A stretch of DNA of 64,000 nt from Malurus cyaneus samueli. Its lineage: Eukaryota; Chordata; Aves; Passeriformes; Maluridae. Numbering within the stretch: the first letter of the stretch is position 1; each line of letters starts with the position of its first letter. The position numbers and the translations under genes are program-made. Below are positions 34,438 to 48,417 of this stretch, piece by piece. The DNA is taken from NCBI GenBank assembly GCA_009741485.1, contig VKON01000207.1, forward strand, positions 522,843 to 586,842, read 5' to 3'. The notes beneath the pieces were generated by a model. That model was given only the letters and a program-made list of their open reading frames with translations, made no database searches and was not told where the DNA came from.

Positions 34438-37400
34438 GTTTATGATTATAACAGGTAATCAACTGATTTTCCATAAAGTCCTTAATTTGCTGTATTCGAG
34501 ATCCATAAATTGCAGAGATTTATTTGGACCTTATTTCTGGTTTCTGTGTGAACACAAGCCACCCTGTGTTCACGTATTTTAGTAATTGTTTCTCAATCAA
34601 GTGAGAAACCTTTGAAAATATTAAAATATTAGCTCCAACAGGCGAGGAATTAAGACCCACTAAACTGCATGCAAGACAAAGGTGAGATTTAATGGATATA
34701 TTGACCTCTATTTGTCTGGTGCAGGCAGATATTCTGAACTTAGGATATTTTTGATGATTGGTGATAATATGAGTGCTTGATATAATGTTTGGTGTATGGA
34801 TGACTTTCTTATCAAGACTTTTAACAAATGTCTATATCTTATAAAAGAAACGAATTCAAAATTATAATGTAGTCAAGGCCAAATGCAAGTCCCAGAACTT
34901 TGAGGGTGATATGCTGCTGACTCTGATAATCGGACCCTGCAGTGACTTCTGGAATTTTATTCTTTGTTGTCTAAGCCAGTCTGTGTTATCTTTTTATTGA
35001 AGTATAATTTTTAAATATATTTCTATTTTTAGTATTATTGCAGTTTGAAATTTCCTAATAATAACTTCCAGACAAATCTACAAAAGTCTTAGCATTCTGG
35101 TTGTAGCATCCAGAAGGTCATAATATGTATGCTAGTGTATCAAAGTGTGTTCTATACGAAAGTTAAAAGCATAATGCAAGTAGAGTGAGCTCACTTTCAC
35201 TCCTTTGAGAAAATTTGGCCTCAGTGCAGTGAGTATTAGCACATGTGTCTTGCATGAATTTTTGAAGGGAAATTTGAGGTAAATTTGGGGCTTAAATTTT
35301 GTAACACCTCTTCCTACAAAAAACTAAAAAAGACCTAAATCAAGTGTTCTTGAGTATTAAAATTTGCATAATAAGTGTATTTGTGGCATATATATGTTGT
35401 ATATAAACTATATGAGAATATGTGCATGTAATATAAAGTAACTTTTCCTCAGCGTCAATCCATGTTAAGCAGCATTTTGAGGTATCTTGCAGACGGGTAT
35501 CGTTTTGTGCATGGAACACCTAAAATATCAGCTACAAGAAGAGTTGCAAGGATTACTGGCGACTCATTCTTCCCAAGTAATTTCTGTCCAACAAGGGCCT
35601 GTTCATTTAGGAGATAACATATCGAGGCAGCAGTCTGTGAGAACAGGTAATTATTGCATCAATGCAGCTGCTCAAATGCAAAGATCGGGGTCAGATGTAC
35701 AGCTTGCAGAGTTTTGTCTATCCCTTTGGTGCTCGAGTGCAGCAAAATTGCTAAGAATGAAGTTTAGAATGGTTAAAGTTTAAATTTTTTTCATTTTTGA
35801 ATGCTTTAAAATCATCAATGCAAGCTGGGACTATATACTTAACAAGTTGATCTATATGATTGTTGACAGCATTGATGTTCTCTTAGCAAGTTTACAGAGC
35901 ATTGCAACTGGTTCTCATGAATACTACTAGGATATAGTTAGTGAAAGTCAAAGGCAACGGCTCTAGTTAACTAAAACATCAGAGAATGGCATGAAAGGAA
36001 ATGAATAATCTTGTTGCAACTAGGCAAACTAGTAGAAGATCTACAAGGGCTTTCGATTGCATCAGTGATGTTTTTGCGTCTATGTTCGATAAACGTGCTT
36101 GCTTATTTGAAATACTTCCTTTCTGACTAAATCTTTCCCTCTTTCTTCTTCATCGTTTGCATTGCATAGCAAGCACACTGACATAATAAGTTGGTGTTAT
36201 TCCTTTAACTTCATGATTTGTCTGTTGTTGCTGTTGAGGGTTTTTTCCCTTTTTTTTTTTTTTTTTACTGGCCTTGTGAGTTGGAATATTGGTTTAGCTT
36301 ATTATTGACGAATTGTTGTGAAAGATGTAACTCTGTAATCTGGCAATTCACATAATCAAAAGCTCTGCACTGTGTACAAATGCTAAAGATTTATGTTTAA
36401 TGCTAAAAAATTCTTTCTTGATGATATGGCAGTCCAGAAAATAAGATAGTTCCCTCTACGATCATCCAATGAAAGAAGTTAGAATAAATCGGACAAATGT
36501 AGTTATTTTTATTGAAAGAAATCAAAATGCTGTAATTTTTAATAAATTTTTGAATCTACTCCAAGATCTATAATAAAGACCTGATTTCAATTTTTTTAAA
36601 CACTCAATCAATTAAATCATAGACAAGAACACAAGGAAAGAGTATTTCTGAGCTACCGTCAGCACTATTGGGTCAACAGAACCAAAGACTGTGCATGTTA
36701 GAGACCTGGTTTAAAGAGATTAAATGCGTCTTGAAAAAACATGTCTATTTCCCAAGTAGGATCACAGTGATTTAAATACACGCAGGGTGGAATCATGACT
36801 TTTTTCCTGTGTTGGATTCTTATTCAGGCAATAGGATGGAGATGAGATTCAGCGTGTGTCATTGGTTACCCACAGTAGAAGTTTACCGGTGGAACTACGG
36901 ACATCAATTACAGGCAACCTTTTTTCTGACTCTGGCAAGGTAGAGCAGAGATGAGGAAGTAACTCCTCTTCACTTGTCACTTAAAAGGACTGAGGACTTG
37001 AGAGTTCTCTGCAAAAAGGCAGAATGATGGTCTTTTATTCTCTACAGATTCATCAGAGAGTTCTTGCATGGAGACTTAAGCTTTATAAACATTGAAGCCA
37101 GGATTTGCCACGTACGTTATATGCTAACAAATGCAGTTGGACCTCTGCAGTTTTGTCTCCTACTCTTATTCAGAATGGGAAAACAAGTATGATAGTAGAT
37201 GTAGCTTCCAGGGATAAGATACTAACATATAATAACCCTTGGTATAAAAAAGAAGGAGGCTTCATTTTCAGAAAATATGACTGCTCAGTGAGATCACTAA
37301 TTTATGGTCAAACTAAGTTATGGTGCTGTTATGGCTGTCTCAAGCATGCTTGAGGCTTGGTGGTGGTTGGAACTGATAGGTGATCAATGAATTTCTCCTA

Positions 37401-40400
37401 GTAGAGTGAAAATTGTATCACAGAGAAAAAGGATAGAATTTTACTAGGATATCTTAGAAAAGGTGGGGAAAATTATGACAAATCCATGAGTCACTCGTAG
37501 GTGCAATGAATGTGGTTAGGAAAGACAGTTTGGCTAGTGCAATTTGATCATAACGCTGTGTAGAATATGTAGTAAGCAGCGTGTTGGACTACGGCACGGG
37601 TTTCCTACTAGGATCCACTGTAGTTTGCCGGTGCTTCTTCCCGCATTATGAACCCTCTTCTAAACCCTTTTCACCATCACTTCACAACAACAGTTTCATG
37701 CACAGTGCTGCATAGTCATTGCATCCACTTAGTACTAACCAATCAGAAAATGTTTGATTGACATACATGCTGAAAATCAGACATAATTTGTCCGCATCTA
37801 CTGAGGCACAGCTGCATATATTTTTGTTTGTCTTGTATCGGCATGTTTAGCAGAGACATATTTTTGAAGATGAGCTACTCATGTGACATTTTAGATGCAT
37901 GATGTATCTCCATGGCAGCAGAGCTAAGTTTAGATTAAGTTGAGTTACTGTGATATAAAAGTAAAGCAATTTTCATGAGATTTATCACAAATGGTATGAT
38001 GGAACAACGAGAACTGGTGATGATAGGGTCTTTCATTGCAGAGATAGAGGTTCAGAGGGTTTAAGAGAGTCTAACTATATTTGTGCTTTTTCAGATAAGC
38101 ACTTCCTAAAAAAACCCAAAACACTATATAGTTTAGTATAGAATGTCTGCAATTTTAAAAACATTGTAAAGTTGATTTGTATTGATAATGTATTGACTTC
38201 TGAAGGCATCATCCCTTAAATTGAATACAAAACATATTTATGTGATGCTCTAAACGTCCAGAAAGGAGAGAACAGAATAATGATTATCCACAAAGAATGC
38301 AGCAAACCATCTCAGGGCTTGCTAGTTTATGCTTTTTATCTTTAAATTTGGATTTAAATAAATGTAAGAAAGTGAAAATTGTCAGTCTAATTTATTTATT
38401 GGTTTAAAATTGCCATTTGACGAAGACATAGAAGTATGCATGCAGCAGATTTGAATACTGATTAATACAGAAATAGCATTATTTTCCTTCATTTGTAAAT
38501 GATATGTAAAAGTAGGGATGCAATATGGCATACTGATGCTGGTCATTCTGCCTGTGCTGTATTAAGTCAAACAATTCGTAATGTACGCACTCTGTTTTCT
38601 GGAGTACTCTAACTACTACAACAAAATGTTACAATATCTGGTGAATGTCAAATGAAAGAGATGAGTCTATAGGAAAAGAACATTTTAAGGGAAAAGTCAT
38701 AAGCTGACTGATGAAAGATAAATGCTTTACGAAGAATCATGTCTTGCAGTGGAGGTGAACAGATATGCAGAGTCCGGAGGAATGCATCGTCTTTCAGAAA
38801 GTGCAAACCTTTTTTGAAAGGCAAACATTCGTAAGGAGACAAGTACTGGAATTGCATTATAGTTCTGCATAATGACATTACTACATCTGGAATTAGGCTG
38901 TAAATAAAAATGTAATACTCTCTTGCTGTACATGTAAGATATAAATCTGCATTTAAAGAGCAATTTAAATGGACATTACGCCCTTTACACTTTAGTAAAG
39001 TGAATTTCAAAATTGTTTTGCTTTTTACCAATTTTACATAATAATTATAGTATATTTGTTTTAACAGAAAATATTTTGATTATGTACAAGTAGTGTTAAT
39101 CGTAAGATAGTAATTATATAAAAGCTTATTAGTTAACAGTTAATACGTTGTGTATTTTTCTGTAATTATAGTTTGGCATGTAATATAATTCAGGCTACAA
39201 AAATAACAACATACAATAAAATCCCAACCCAAAACAAACAACTAAATGAACAAAAACCCCAGAAACAAAGCAACAAAATATTGGGGTTATGTGTAAGCAA
39301 ATATCCATGACTCACTCATGCAGATGCTTCTCTACATTGTTGGCTTCAGGTTAATCTCCAAAATATTTGTAAGAGAGGATTTGTTCTTACACACTACTCT
39401 GTGAAGTACAATAGGGATTTAAACTCATTGATTATACTATTGGGCTAGAAATAAGGGGAGACTTACTTTTTGCATTTACTAACTTCATTTTGCTTTGCTT
39501 TTTCTTTGAAGAGGCCAAATAGCTCCAGCAGTATGAAAGAAGAACCTGATAATGCTTTTGGCTGAAGAGAACATTCATTGCCTCCTCAATTTTTGACATT
39601 AAAAATTGAATTATTAATTATGCCACGTAGATGTTGATTAAGCAAGACTAAACTAGACAACAATGGCAGGATGGATTAGACACTCAGGCTTTCATCAGTG
39701 GCGCAGAAAAAACTACTACTTTTCCTGTCTTTTGCTAGGAGGTTTTGTTGGGGTGTAGGTGATTAGCTTCTTTTTCTGGTTTTTTTGTATCATTTTGTTT
39801 TGGTTGTTTGGTTTGTTTTGTGGATTTTGTTTTGGTTTTGTATTTGGTTTTTTTAAGCTATTGATTTTTGTTTAAACCTTTAATGTGTGGTGATGAAGAC
39901 CACCCAGAAAAATAGCTGAAGTGCTGGACAGGACCTGGGTAAGTGTAGCACAGCAATGGATGGAAATAATGTTGATAACCTCTGGGACATGAATGGTTTG
40001 CATGAATTATGTAAATCTTGGTGCCTGGTTGGATTTTGATGTGACCTCTTCACCGACTGCCGCTGGTCCCCCACTGGTCTTGTGGTATTTCCTTTCTCTC
40101 TCATCCAGCTCTAGAGTAACTAGCTGTGAGGATATATTGTGGGTAGGGTACTGGGAGCTCCTCTTTCGCTCCTGGTCCCTTGGGAATAAACTCCGGAATA
40201 AGCAAGTGACTGAGCACGCTGCTTCTTCATGTCTGATAACGTATGGAGTACTAGTCCATGGGGAGGGGTGGGTTGCAGTCATAGCCTAGCTGGGTTGACT
40301 GCTCGACAGTGCCAGAAGTGCTGGTGAACGATCTCGAAAGGGAGATGCTTGTGGTCCACCACAGAGAGATGAGACCCCGTGATCATCCCCAACAGAATGA

Positions 40401-43400
40401 CATGTTAAGTACATAATTCACAAAATTATACCAGTTCTTCAATCAGATAGACTCAAGTAGCTGATCCTTTAGAATGGTGAGTGATTCATTACAGACTACC
40501 TCACAAATCCACGAAACATGTCAAAGTTTTAAGAAATCTTGGGGTTTTTTAAAGCTTTTGATTTTTTTAACTCTTGCTGAGCCGAATTATTGCAACTGCA
40601 CTGACTGCAGATGCTAAATTTAGAAGGCTGGTTTGACATCTCTGTGTGATGGAAGTAAGAAATTTGTAAAATTTTCTCTGGAAAGCAACAAAGAAATCAC
40701 TTTTTTAAGCAATATTATATTAATATTATTTTTATTTTAGCTCCATTTTAATTAGTGCTAGTCATCTCATGGCATTAATGGAAACCCACTACAAAATACC
40801 TTCAAGGCATCTCTTAGTCTTGAATCTGCTTGCTTTAGAGAGACTCTTTAATAGCTGTGTGTTGTTTGACTATCAGTGAATTATGTTATACTCTAAAGAA
40901 CGAGTGGCATTTCAGACGGATGAAACAATGAGTAACACACTTTATACTACTGTGTCATTATCCTTTTTGATACGAGAATTCTCGAGTGTCGAGCTCTGAA
41001 GAATTTACTGATACTAGTTTTTCTTGAGAATATTTAAATTTCCTTTTACTTCCTGTATTGTGTTCTTTGTCTAAGGCAGAAATTCCAAGGAATATGCTGA
41101 GAGGTATATAAGATAATTAAAAAACAGTCTGTTTTCAAATATATCATGTTTTCTTGTAATAGGTGATTCTGATGCGTACTGTGTAAGAACTTTGCTTTAA
41201 TTCATACAGCTGCAGAATCAAATCAGTCGTCCGATCAAAAAAATGTTTCTATTTCATCCTCTCAAAAAAGTGCATTTTCTACTTGGTTGTTAGTAGTGTT
41301 ACTTGGGCAATTGCATGTTATGTGTGAAACCTGTGCTTAGGTAATTGAGATCTATAATTTTTTGAATTAGATTAACTGGGTAACCGACTTTCAGTAACAA
41401 AGCAGTTTTGGAAAATTATAAATAATTGGGGTGTAAAAATAATGTTTTTCTATAGGGAAGATGGAATAAACAAGTTTTATGGTGAAGATTTGATATTTAT
41501 GAGTGCTATGAAATCATTAAGAGTCTGGGGAAAAAGGTAAAAATGTCACAAAATAAATGGAATATTTCCTATATTGAAAGGTATAAGATTAATTATGATG
41601 ACTATTTAAGTAAATAGTTAACTTTTGACTGAGTCACATGATCCTTATAATAGCATAATTTGTTCTGATTTAAATATTTCATTTGTTTACCTTTTTCCAT
41701 GTACATATTGCCAAGGATTGTCTTGTGTTTATAATGTAATTACCTCAATCTAAAACACAATATTGAAATTCTCCTCTATAAAGCTAAATGTACAATCCTA
41801 GGTCTGTAGAAATTGCAGAATTTAATATCTATTTAAATTAAAAGCAAATTATCACAGTTCAGTATCTGTTTGTCTTGTTGGTGGGTTTTTTGGGCAATTT
41901 GCTTTGGCATATTGAAAATGGCGAATACATATAACAGTGCGGAGATGAGTTTTTGAAAAATGACTGACTCAAGTCATAATGTGAGAATTCTCTATCATTC
42001 ACAGTGACAAAGTATTAGACAGTTTTTTATAAAAACAGCTTTCATCTAAGAGGCTTCAAATTTTTAGTTTGCTGAGGATGATTAATTAACTGGCTGAAAT
42101 CTGCTATGTTGTATGTTCATATTGCGTTTGACTTTTAAAGCTAAATGTTTCAATGCTATTGACTTTTTCATTGACTACCATATTCTAGGCGAGCATCTGA
42201 TGCTGTCAGGAATAACATATAAAGGCATTCTCTAATTGTAGGGGGATTCTGGTAATTCTCAACAATCACCTAGAGCTGATTTTGCAAATTGTTTTTCATT
42301 AACGAGCTTGTGAGAGAATAGTGTGAGACTGGCTAGGTGTTAAAAATTTTTTCTGGTCTTCTTTTCATTTTTAGATACGAAGTTAAAGCAAGTTCTTCAA
42401 TGTATTTCAGAAATATGTGTGGGCACAAGAATGAAGATTGACAAATTGACTCAATGCAATTTTTATTTCTCTTGACTTATACCAATGTTGCAACAATTTA
42501 TAATTTTTAACAATAGGAGAACTTATAAGGTGAATCTAGTAATATGTTGGTCCTCTGGTCTATCTGTTGCATTAACAGTGTCCTTCAAAAACCATTAATT
42601 TAAAATATGATGCTCGAGGATGAGGCTACTTCTTGAAAAGTTCCAAATAAATTGTTTTTAAACTACATTTTAGATGAAATCTTTAACATTCAAGTAAAAA
42701 ATGATGATAGAAAGCAATGCATTTTTGAATACGCAAGCATGGTACTTGTGAAGTCTTATAATGTTTAATTTTATCCTCTCAGATTACCGAATTGAGTGGG
42801 CTGGATTTTGCTCTCTATTTATACAAACCCATGATTGTTAGGTCTAGTGCTCAATAAACACAATTTAGCAATATTTAGATCAATTGTGTGCTGCTTAATG
42901 GCAGCATAGAGGAGAAAACCACTCATGATTCAGCTATTAAAGTTGCATTAATTATTTTTGAAATTATACTGTATAAATAGCTGGCTATATTTAGGAAGTA
43001 TTGGTTGTATAATGTGATATTTCAACTAAATGTTGGAATGGCATTCCAGATTAAATTAATTTTTAAAACAAACTTCCATTTACTTTGTTATTTTTGCTGA
43101 TAGTCGACTCTTCATGATATTCCTATATTCTTAGCATTGAACAGAAGGACATCTGCAGGATCTACTAAATAAGCAACACCCTTAAAAACTGCATTTTATT
43201 TTGATAACAGTTTAGAAATAATGTTCACAAGGTGATGCTAGTGAGAGGATGAATGTAGAAGATTACTACACTGTTGCTTTTAGAATTTAGGGGTTTGTTT
43301 TATAGCTCTTGTATAGCTCTGTGGAGGAAATAAGTCCTCAGGAGTGAGGAAAGAGACTAATATTGAGTAGCGGGAAGACTTAATTTGGAGGAGAGGCACC

Positions 43401-46400
43401 CTATAGATGTAGCTCTGGATCAAAATGCTGCATGGTGTTTTTTTTACTCATAAGTCCTAGTGGTAAGGTCCTCTCATCTCCACTTTTCTATCCTTCCTTT
43501 TCAAATGTCCGGAAGAAGTAATTATATAGATCATTCCAAAAACAACCATCAGCTCTGCACAGCTTTCCCATGAGTTTTTTGGATGTCGTCCTCCTACAAG
43601 GAAGAGACAAAAAAACCGTCCCCCCAGTCTTGCTATCTCATGAGCAGAAGTATTGTTTTTTGGTAATAGCGTCATATGTTCAATTTAAGGGTATAGGATC
43701 AGCGTTATACTTATTCCTCCCATACTGTCTTTGAGGTAATTATAGTTTATCAGAATGTTTGCTTTTTCGCAAGCATTAGAGAAATCTCTCCGACAAGATA
43801 CTACGTACTATGTTCACATGGAACAAGAAGAGTCACTAGTGTAAGACATACATTATAAGAAGCTCCTAATGACATCTAGGTTCAAGGCTACACTTATTAT
43901 GTCCGTAGAGGACTGAATGTTAGATCTTAAGCTAGCGTAAAGACGGGAATGTAAGTATTTTAGCATCGCTTTAACTTAGATTACAAAAAGACAAAGCTAT
44001 TGTAGAATATATGCTTCATATACAGACACAGACTTTGCTTAGGCTTCATCAGTGCAGCTGCACAGGCAATATGGAGAGCCATTGCAGCGGAGTATAACTT
44101 CACTAGGCTGTTGTGTATTAAATTCTTGAACTGATACTTCTATTAAGCAGTATGTGAGTCGTCATTCTTTCGCCTAACGAATAAAAGATTATAGGTTTCG
44201 TGACACAAGTGCATAAAATTGCTATTTGCATTTTTATCTCCAGCATCAACTTCAGTGTTGTCAATATTTTCTTTTAATTTCGAATTTCCCTCTACGAATT
44301 TATTCTGGTGGGGTCCCCTTTTCCATAGGGTGGCAGTGAAGCATGTAATTGCTATGACTGGTGCAAGTAGATGTGTTTCAGAAGTAAGGATTTCCATTTT
44401 ATACAGTGGCACTTACTTATAGGATTTTTAACAGTGTTAATATTGTTCATTAATTTAAGATATGACAAATTAGTGATAGTGAGAGATTCGATACGAATGA
44501 TTTACTAAAACTATATTACTGGCTAGAGTAATTAAATCAAAGGAAAAATTGCCAATGCGTTTTATTGGCTTTAAGTCATTGTATATATGTAGCTATAACA
44601 ATATTTGTATATACGAGTTGCTACCGTTGTCTGTTTCCACCACTATATAAACACATTCATTGCTGTAAATATACAGTAAGAACTCCATATCCAAGATAGT
44701 AATCGCATGAAAATGGTTTAAATACCCTATACTGAATGCTTGTTGAAGTTGCAGGATGGACACTCTGCTGTGGTTTCACTCCTGCCTAGCCCAGCAGCAT
44801 TGCTCAGCATCCCTGACAGCAGAAGTCAGGGAGAAGAGTAATAGGGAGGGTGAAACCAGAACTGCTGAGTTTTGAAGATAAGTATGGTTAAACAGGGAAG
44901 CAGAAGCTGCATACAAACAAAATAAATAGGAAATATCAGCCCTTTGGCAGTAAGATGGTCATGCACAATGCCCTGCAGATGCCCAGGTCACATGGGTAGT
45001 GGTGATTGGGAAGACAATACCATCACTCAACTACCTCTCGCTTCTGCCTTACATTCTACCACTTTATATCTGAGCATGATACAATGGTCGCGATATCCTT
45101 CTGGTCGTTGGGGTACTTTATCTGCTTCCTCTCATCCTCAAGCAGCCGAACTTCCGTCACCAGTGTGGCAGTGTCAAATGGCAGAAAAGCTTTGGTTCTG
45201 TCAAGTCTTACTCAGGCAATAAAAAAAATTCTCTATATTATCAAGCCCTGTTTCAACAAATCCAGAACAGCCACATCAGGTATGTGAAGAAAATTAACTG
45301 GCGCGAATACTTAAGAGGTAATTCTAAGGCAGAGAAAATGTCAGATAAACAATTGATTTTCAGTTTCTGGGTTAGAATATAGAGTTGGGCTTGTTTGAAT
45401 TGCTGCTAAAAGTGATGAAAAGTTAGATATCGCAGGATATTAGTTTTGCTCGATAGATGGATCTTTTTATACTGTTGAAGATGTAAAGGAGTCATCACAT
45501 CTTACGGTTGACAGATCTTAAGGTGCCGTTGGCCTTATTTCTCTGTGGCTGTGAATAAGTTCAGTAAAATTATGTATATTTTCTGTAGCTAATTAATGGG
45601 GAGTGTTCACTTCTTTCTGTTTTTTTCTTTCAACACTTTCTCTATTCTCCTGCTAATCACATGCTTCTATAATCTTTCATCAGTTTACAGTGTTAAAAGT
45701 GCTCAGCTCGGTGGCAGCTTAACCACCACTGCGTCACTACTGAAAATAATTGTTCAATGTGCTAGTCATCAGTGTGATTGCATATTAACCCCTTCTGGTT
45801 CTAAGGGAATTTTCCCAGTCTTGACAATATAAGTATCCTTGATGAGAACTGCTCATATTGTCCTGGGTTTCAAATTCAGAATAGTAGAATAGAGGCAGGC
45901 GCTGTAGAATCATGTCATCGCGAATATAGTGTCTTGGACACTAATGCAGATTTAATATGGCAGAGAAAGAAGAGGAACGGAGCAGAATGGGCAGGTTTAA
46001 AATGCCACATTGTATGAGATTTCAGGGGGAAATCAGGGATTTGAAGAGGCTTTCTGTTTGCATTCTTTTCTAAGTAACTTTGTGCGGCACTCCAAGAAAA
46101 AGGGGGACTGCCCAACGAAATGAGGAGCATAGAATGCCTCTTAAATTCAATTTTACAACATGGGTTTTAAGCTTGAACAATGTAGGGAAAACTGAATAGA
46201 AATTTCTTTAAAAAAGTTTAAAGTCTATTTATAGACCTGATAGAAGGAGTTATAGCATGCTGTATCAGTGGGTGTAAACCAAAATAGGTTAAAGCTGGGG
46301 TGAAATTTTCAGTCAATGAAAAAATGTCTTCTTAGGGTGGATGGTCGCATAACAGGAGCAGTAAACAGGAATGGTTTAAGATACATCTAGACACAGGATT

Positions 46401-46863
46401 TACATCTCCAGTTTTAATATTTTTATCCTGTCTACTCATCTGTATTTTTATATCCAAGTATTAGACATCTCACGATTTAAGTAGGTTTGAAGTGGCAAAA
46501 CAGGGTCTAAGCCTCTATTTTAAAATATTTCTGGGAATGGAAATACACTGGGGATGAGAGGACTTCTTTCTGATTTTATTTTTTTTTTTTCTATTAAGAA
46601 CACCTTTACCTTTCCAGTCTTTTTCAAGTGTTCTTTTTCTTTTTATTTTTTTTTCTTTGAAGAACTCTGTGTTTGATCATTCAGCAACGTGAACATTCCA
46701 GATTTTTGTGATAAAGAAAAAACGTGGAGCAGATTAACACAAGTTATTTACATCAATGATGAGAGTATGTCAATAAGTTTAAGAAAATGAAAACCAGCGA
46801 CAAACCACTTACCAGTCTTGATTAAGGCCAAAATATCATGGATTGGTACTTGATACAGCAGTA
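34438..46863. other. 12.4 kb of noisy sequence running into the gap
   Basis: Continues from block B and ends at the N run. It contains T- and TG-rich patches (36240-36266, 39770-39860), an A/C-rich patch (39205-39280) and short frames (35487-35783, 37105-37353, 38648-39031, 44143-44412) without recognisable motifs. Since the other copy of block B runs off the window end at the same point, this stretch probably represents what lies beyond position 64000, in error-prone form. Frames here may be broken by indels, so absence of genes is not reliable. Confidence 0.6.
39880..40290 (+). mobile_element. Possible LTR in noisy sequence
   Basis: A more balanced block with a TATA-like gatatattg (about 40130) and gggaataaactccgg (AATAAA about 40183), followed by a CpG-bearing tail. 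The arrangement resembles the plus-strand LTRs elsewhere, but there is no second copy to compare and base quality is doubtful. Confidence 0.3.
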
Positions 46864-46888
46864 NNNNNNNNNNNNNNNNNNNNNNNNN
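46864..46888. other. Assembly gap of 25 Ns
   Basis: Exactly 25 Ns between noisy sequence on the left and a 36-base poly-A on the right. A fixed round length indicates a placeholder, not a measured gap. Frames reported across it with X residues are meaningless. Confidence 0.97.
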
Positions 46889-46926
<38 letters not shown>

Positions 46927-47009
46927 AAAAAGAAAAAAAAGGGGAAAGGAAATGTGGGTTTGTTTTTTTTTTTTTCTTTGGGGGGGGAAATCCAATAAAA
47001 ATTTTTGGG
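46889..47009. other. Low-quality contig end with inflated homopolymers
   Basis: A run of 36 A, then long A, T and G runs. From about 47000 the text is recognisably 20120 onward, but with stretched homopolymers (for example gatttccccaagcatgccc against gatcccaagcatgc). This is a read-end error pattern, not a biological poly-A tail. Confidence 0.8.
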
Positions 47010-48417
47010 GCTGGACTGATTTCCCCAAGCATGCCCAAGCAACAAAAGACCCCCCCTGCCAGAAAGGAACTCGCCCCAGGTCCCCCTCTGGATGAACCAT
47101 GAAGATGTTCCTGGAGAGAGACCAAATGAAGTAGCATAAAATAAATTGTGGATTCAAGCTGGAGGAGCTAGGGAGAAGATACTGTCCATTGGGAAACCAA
47201 ATCAGTGAATGAACTGATTGGTTGGTATAGTGGCAGACAGTAACTTTGAAGTGAGAAAGTCATTATCCTTAAAAAGCAGATATCCTAAACTGTGTAATTG
47301 GACAATTAATACTGAACTGCAATAAATGGACTAAATTAAGTGTCCCAGGGCCGGGATTACAAGTTTTGAAGGAGTACATAATTAGTAATTGCATTGGCTT
47401 CATAGTATATAAAATGGCATACTGCTCACAAAGAACTCCTTTAGCAGCATTTAACACTACAGAGTGAAGTCATCCATGAGAGTCTTATGGCCAGGGGTAG
47501 ATATATGGGAGCTGCCGGGATGAACCACACAACTCATAGAGTTATCGTGGAACTCCGTTTTTCTGTCTGAGGATCCAACAATAGTATCAATTCCAAGCTA
47601 CTGGCGCTGTGGTTAATTACTAATGATTGGCTAAACATCAGTGTCAAGTGGCATTAGATAACGTTCTTTTTGGTTCAAAAGCAAGGCGCACTATAGCTAA
47701 GCAAGCATACTTTTAATTGATCAAGCAGTTCTGTATCCCATTCAAACATTCTCTTTTCTTGATTGCTACATAACTTTACTTCTTCTTTGTCTTCCTTCAA
47801 GGACATCTTCAAGGTTACAGAAGCCTGGATTGTGCAACGTAGGCTTCATATACAGTCCTTGGTCCTCTCAGCCATTTGTCTACAGGTAGATAGGAGCAAA
47901 TACATCAAGGCAATGCAAAGTGGACACTGCAAGGTGACAGTGAGAGTTGTGCCCACATCATCAGTAACTGCCCAGTTACACAGGATGCTAGATTAAAGGT
48001 CTGACTAAAGAGGTGGGAAGAAAGACTGGGTAGTGGTTTCAGGAACAAGCACTGGTAAGGGATACAAAACAAGGAGTTATGAGAAACCTTATTGGTGACA
48101 GACACCGAGGCAATTGTTGTCGTGGAATTTGACAGTGGTGAGTATCTAAATCTAAGCCAAAACCATCTCTGAAGGAAGCGAGGGCTGCTGCGTGAGAAGG
48201 TTAACAGTATCAACAACAGAGAAAGAGATACAAGAACTTACCAACGAAATGAATTGTGTTTGTGGGCTTTCCCCTTGGAGTGCGGGGGAATGGTTCCATG
48301 GGAACTTGAACTTCTGAGCGTCCTTGTCTTTCTAAAACGAGGCAACAGAAGACTGCCCTGACTCTAATCTCCCTTTGCTCTTAAATGTCATGCGTAGGTG
48401 TTATGCACGTTTCCTAG
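47010..48417 (+). pseudogene. R2-clade LINE, second copy
   Basis: Repeat of 20126-21479, including the ARGR motif, the nested element and the C-terminal GFPLGVRG block, ending at the equivalent stop (48415). Extra frameshifts relative to the first copy (for example around 48130-48200) cluster with the local sequence errors and should not be read as evolutionary decay. Confidence 0.8.
47504..47884 (-). mobile_element. LTR-like element, family X, third copy
   Basis: Equivalent of 20584-20961, with the same flanking GGTAGATA pair (47496-47503 and 47885-47892). Its polyadenylation signal is disrupted by a small deletion (ccgtttttctg against ccgtttattctg), which argues that this is the error-bearing version. 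Confidence 0.75.

Noticed and set aside
46889..46924. 36-base poly-A as a retroposon tail
   Set aside because: Adjacent to the N gap. The following sequence is a homopolymer-stretched copy of 20120 onward, so it is a sequence-end artefact.
46748..47157. Minus- and plus-strand frames containing X residues and poly-F or poly-K
   Set aside because: They run through the N gap and homopolymer errors.
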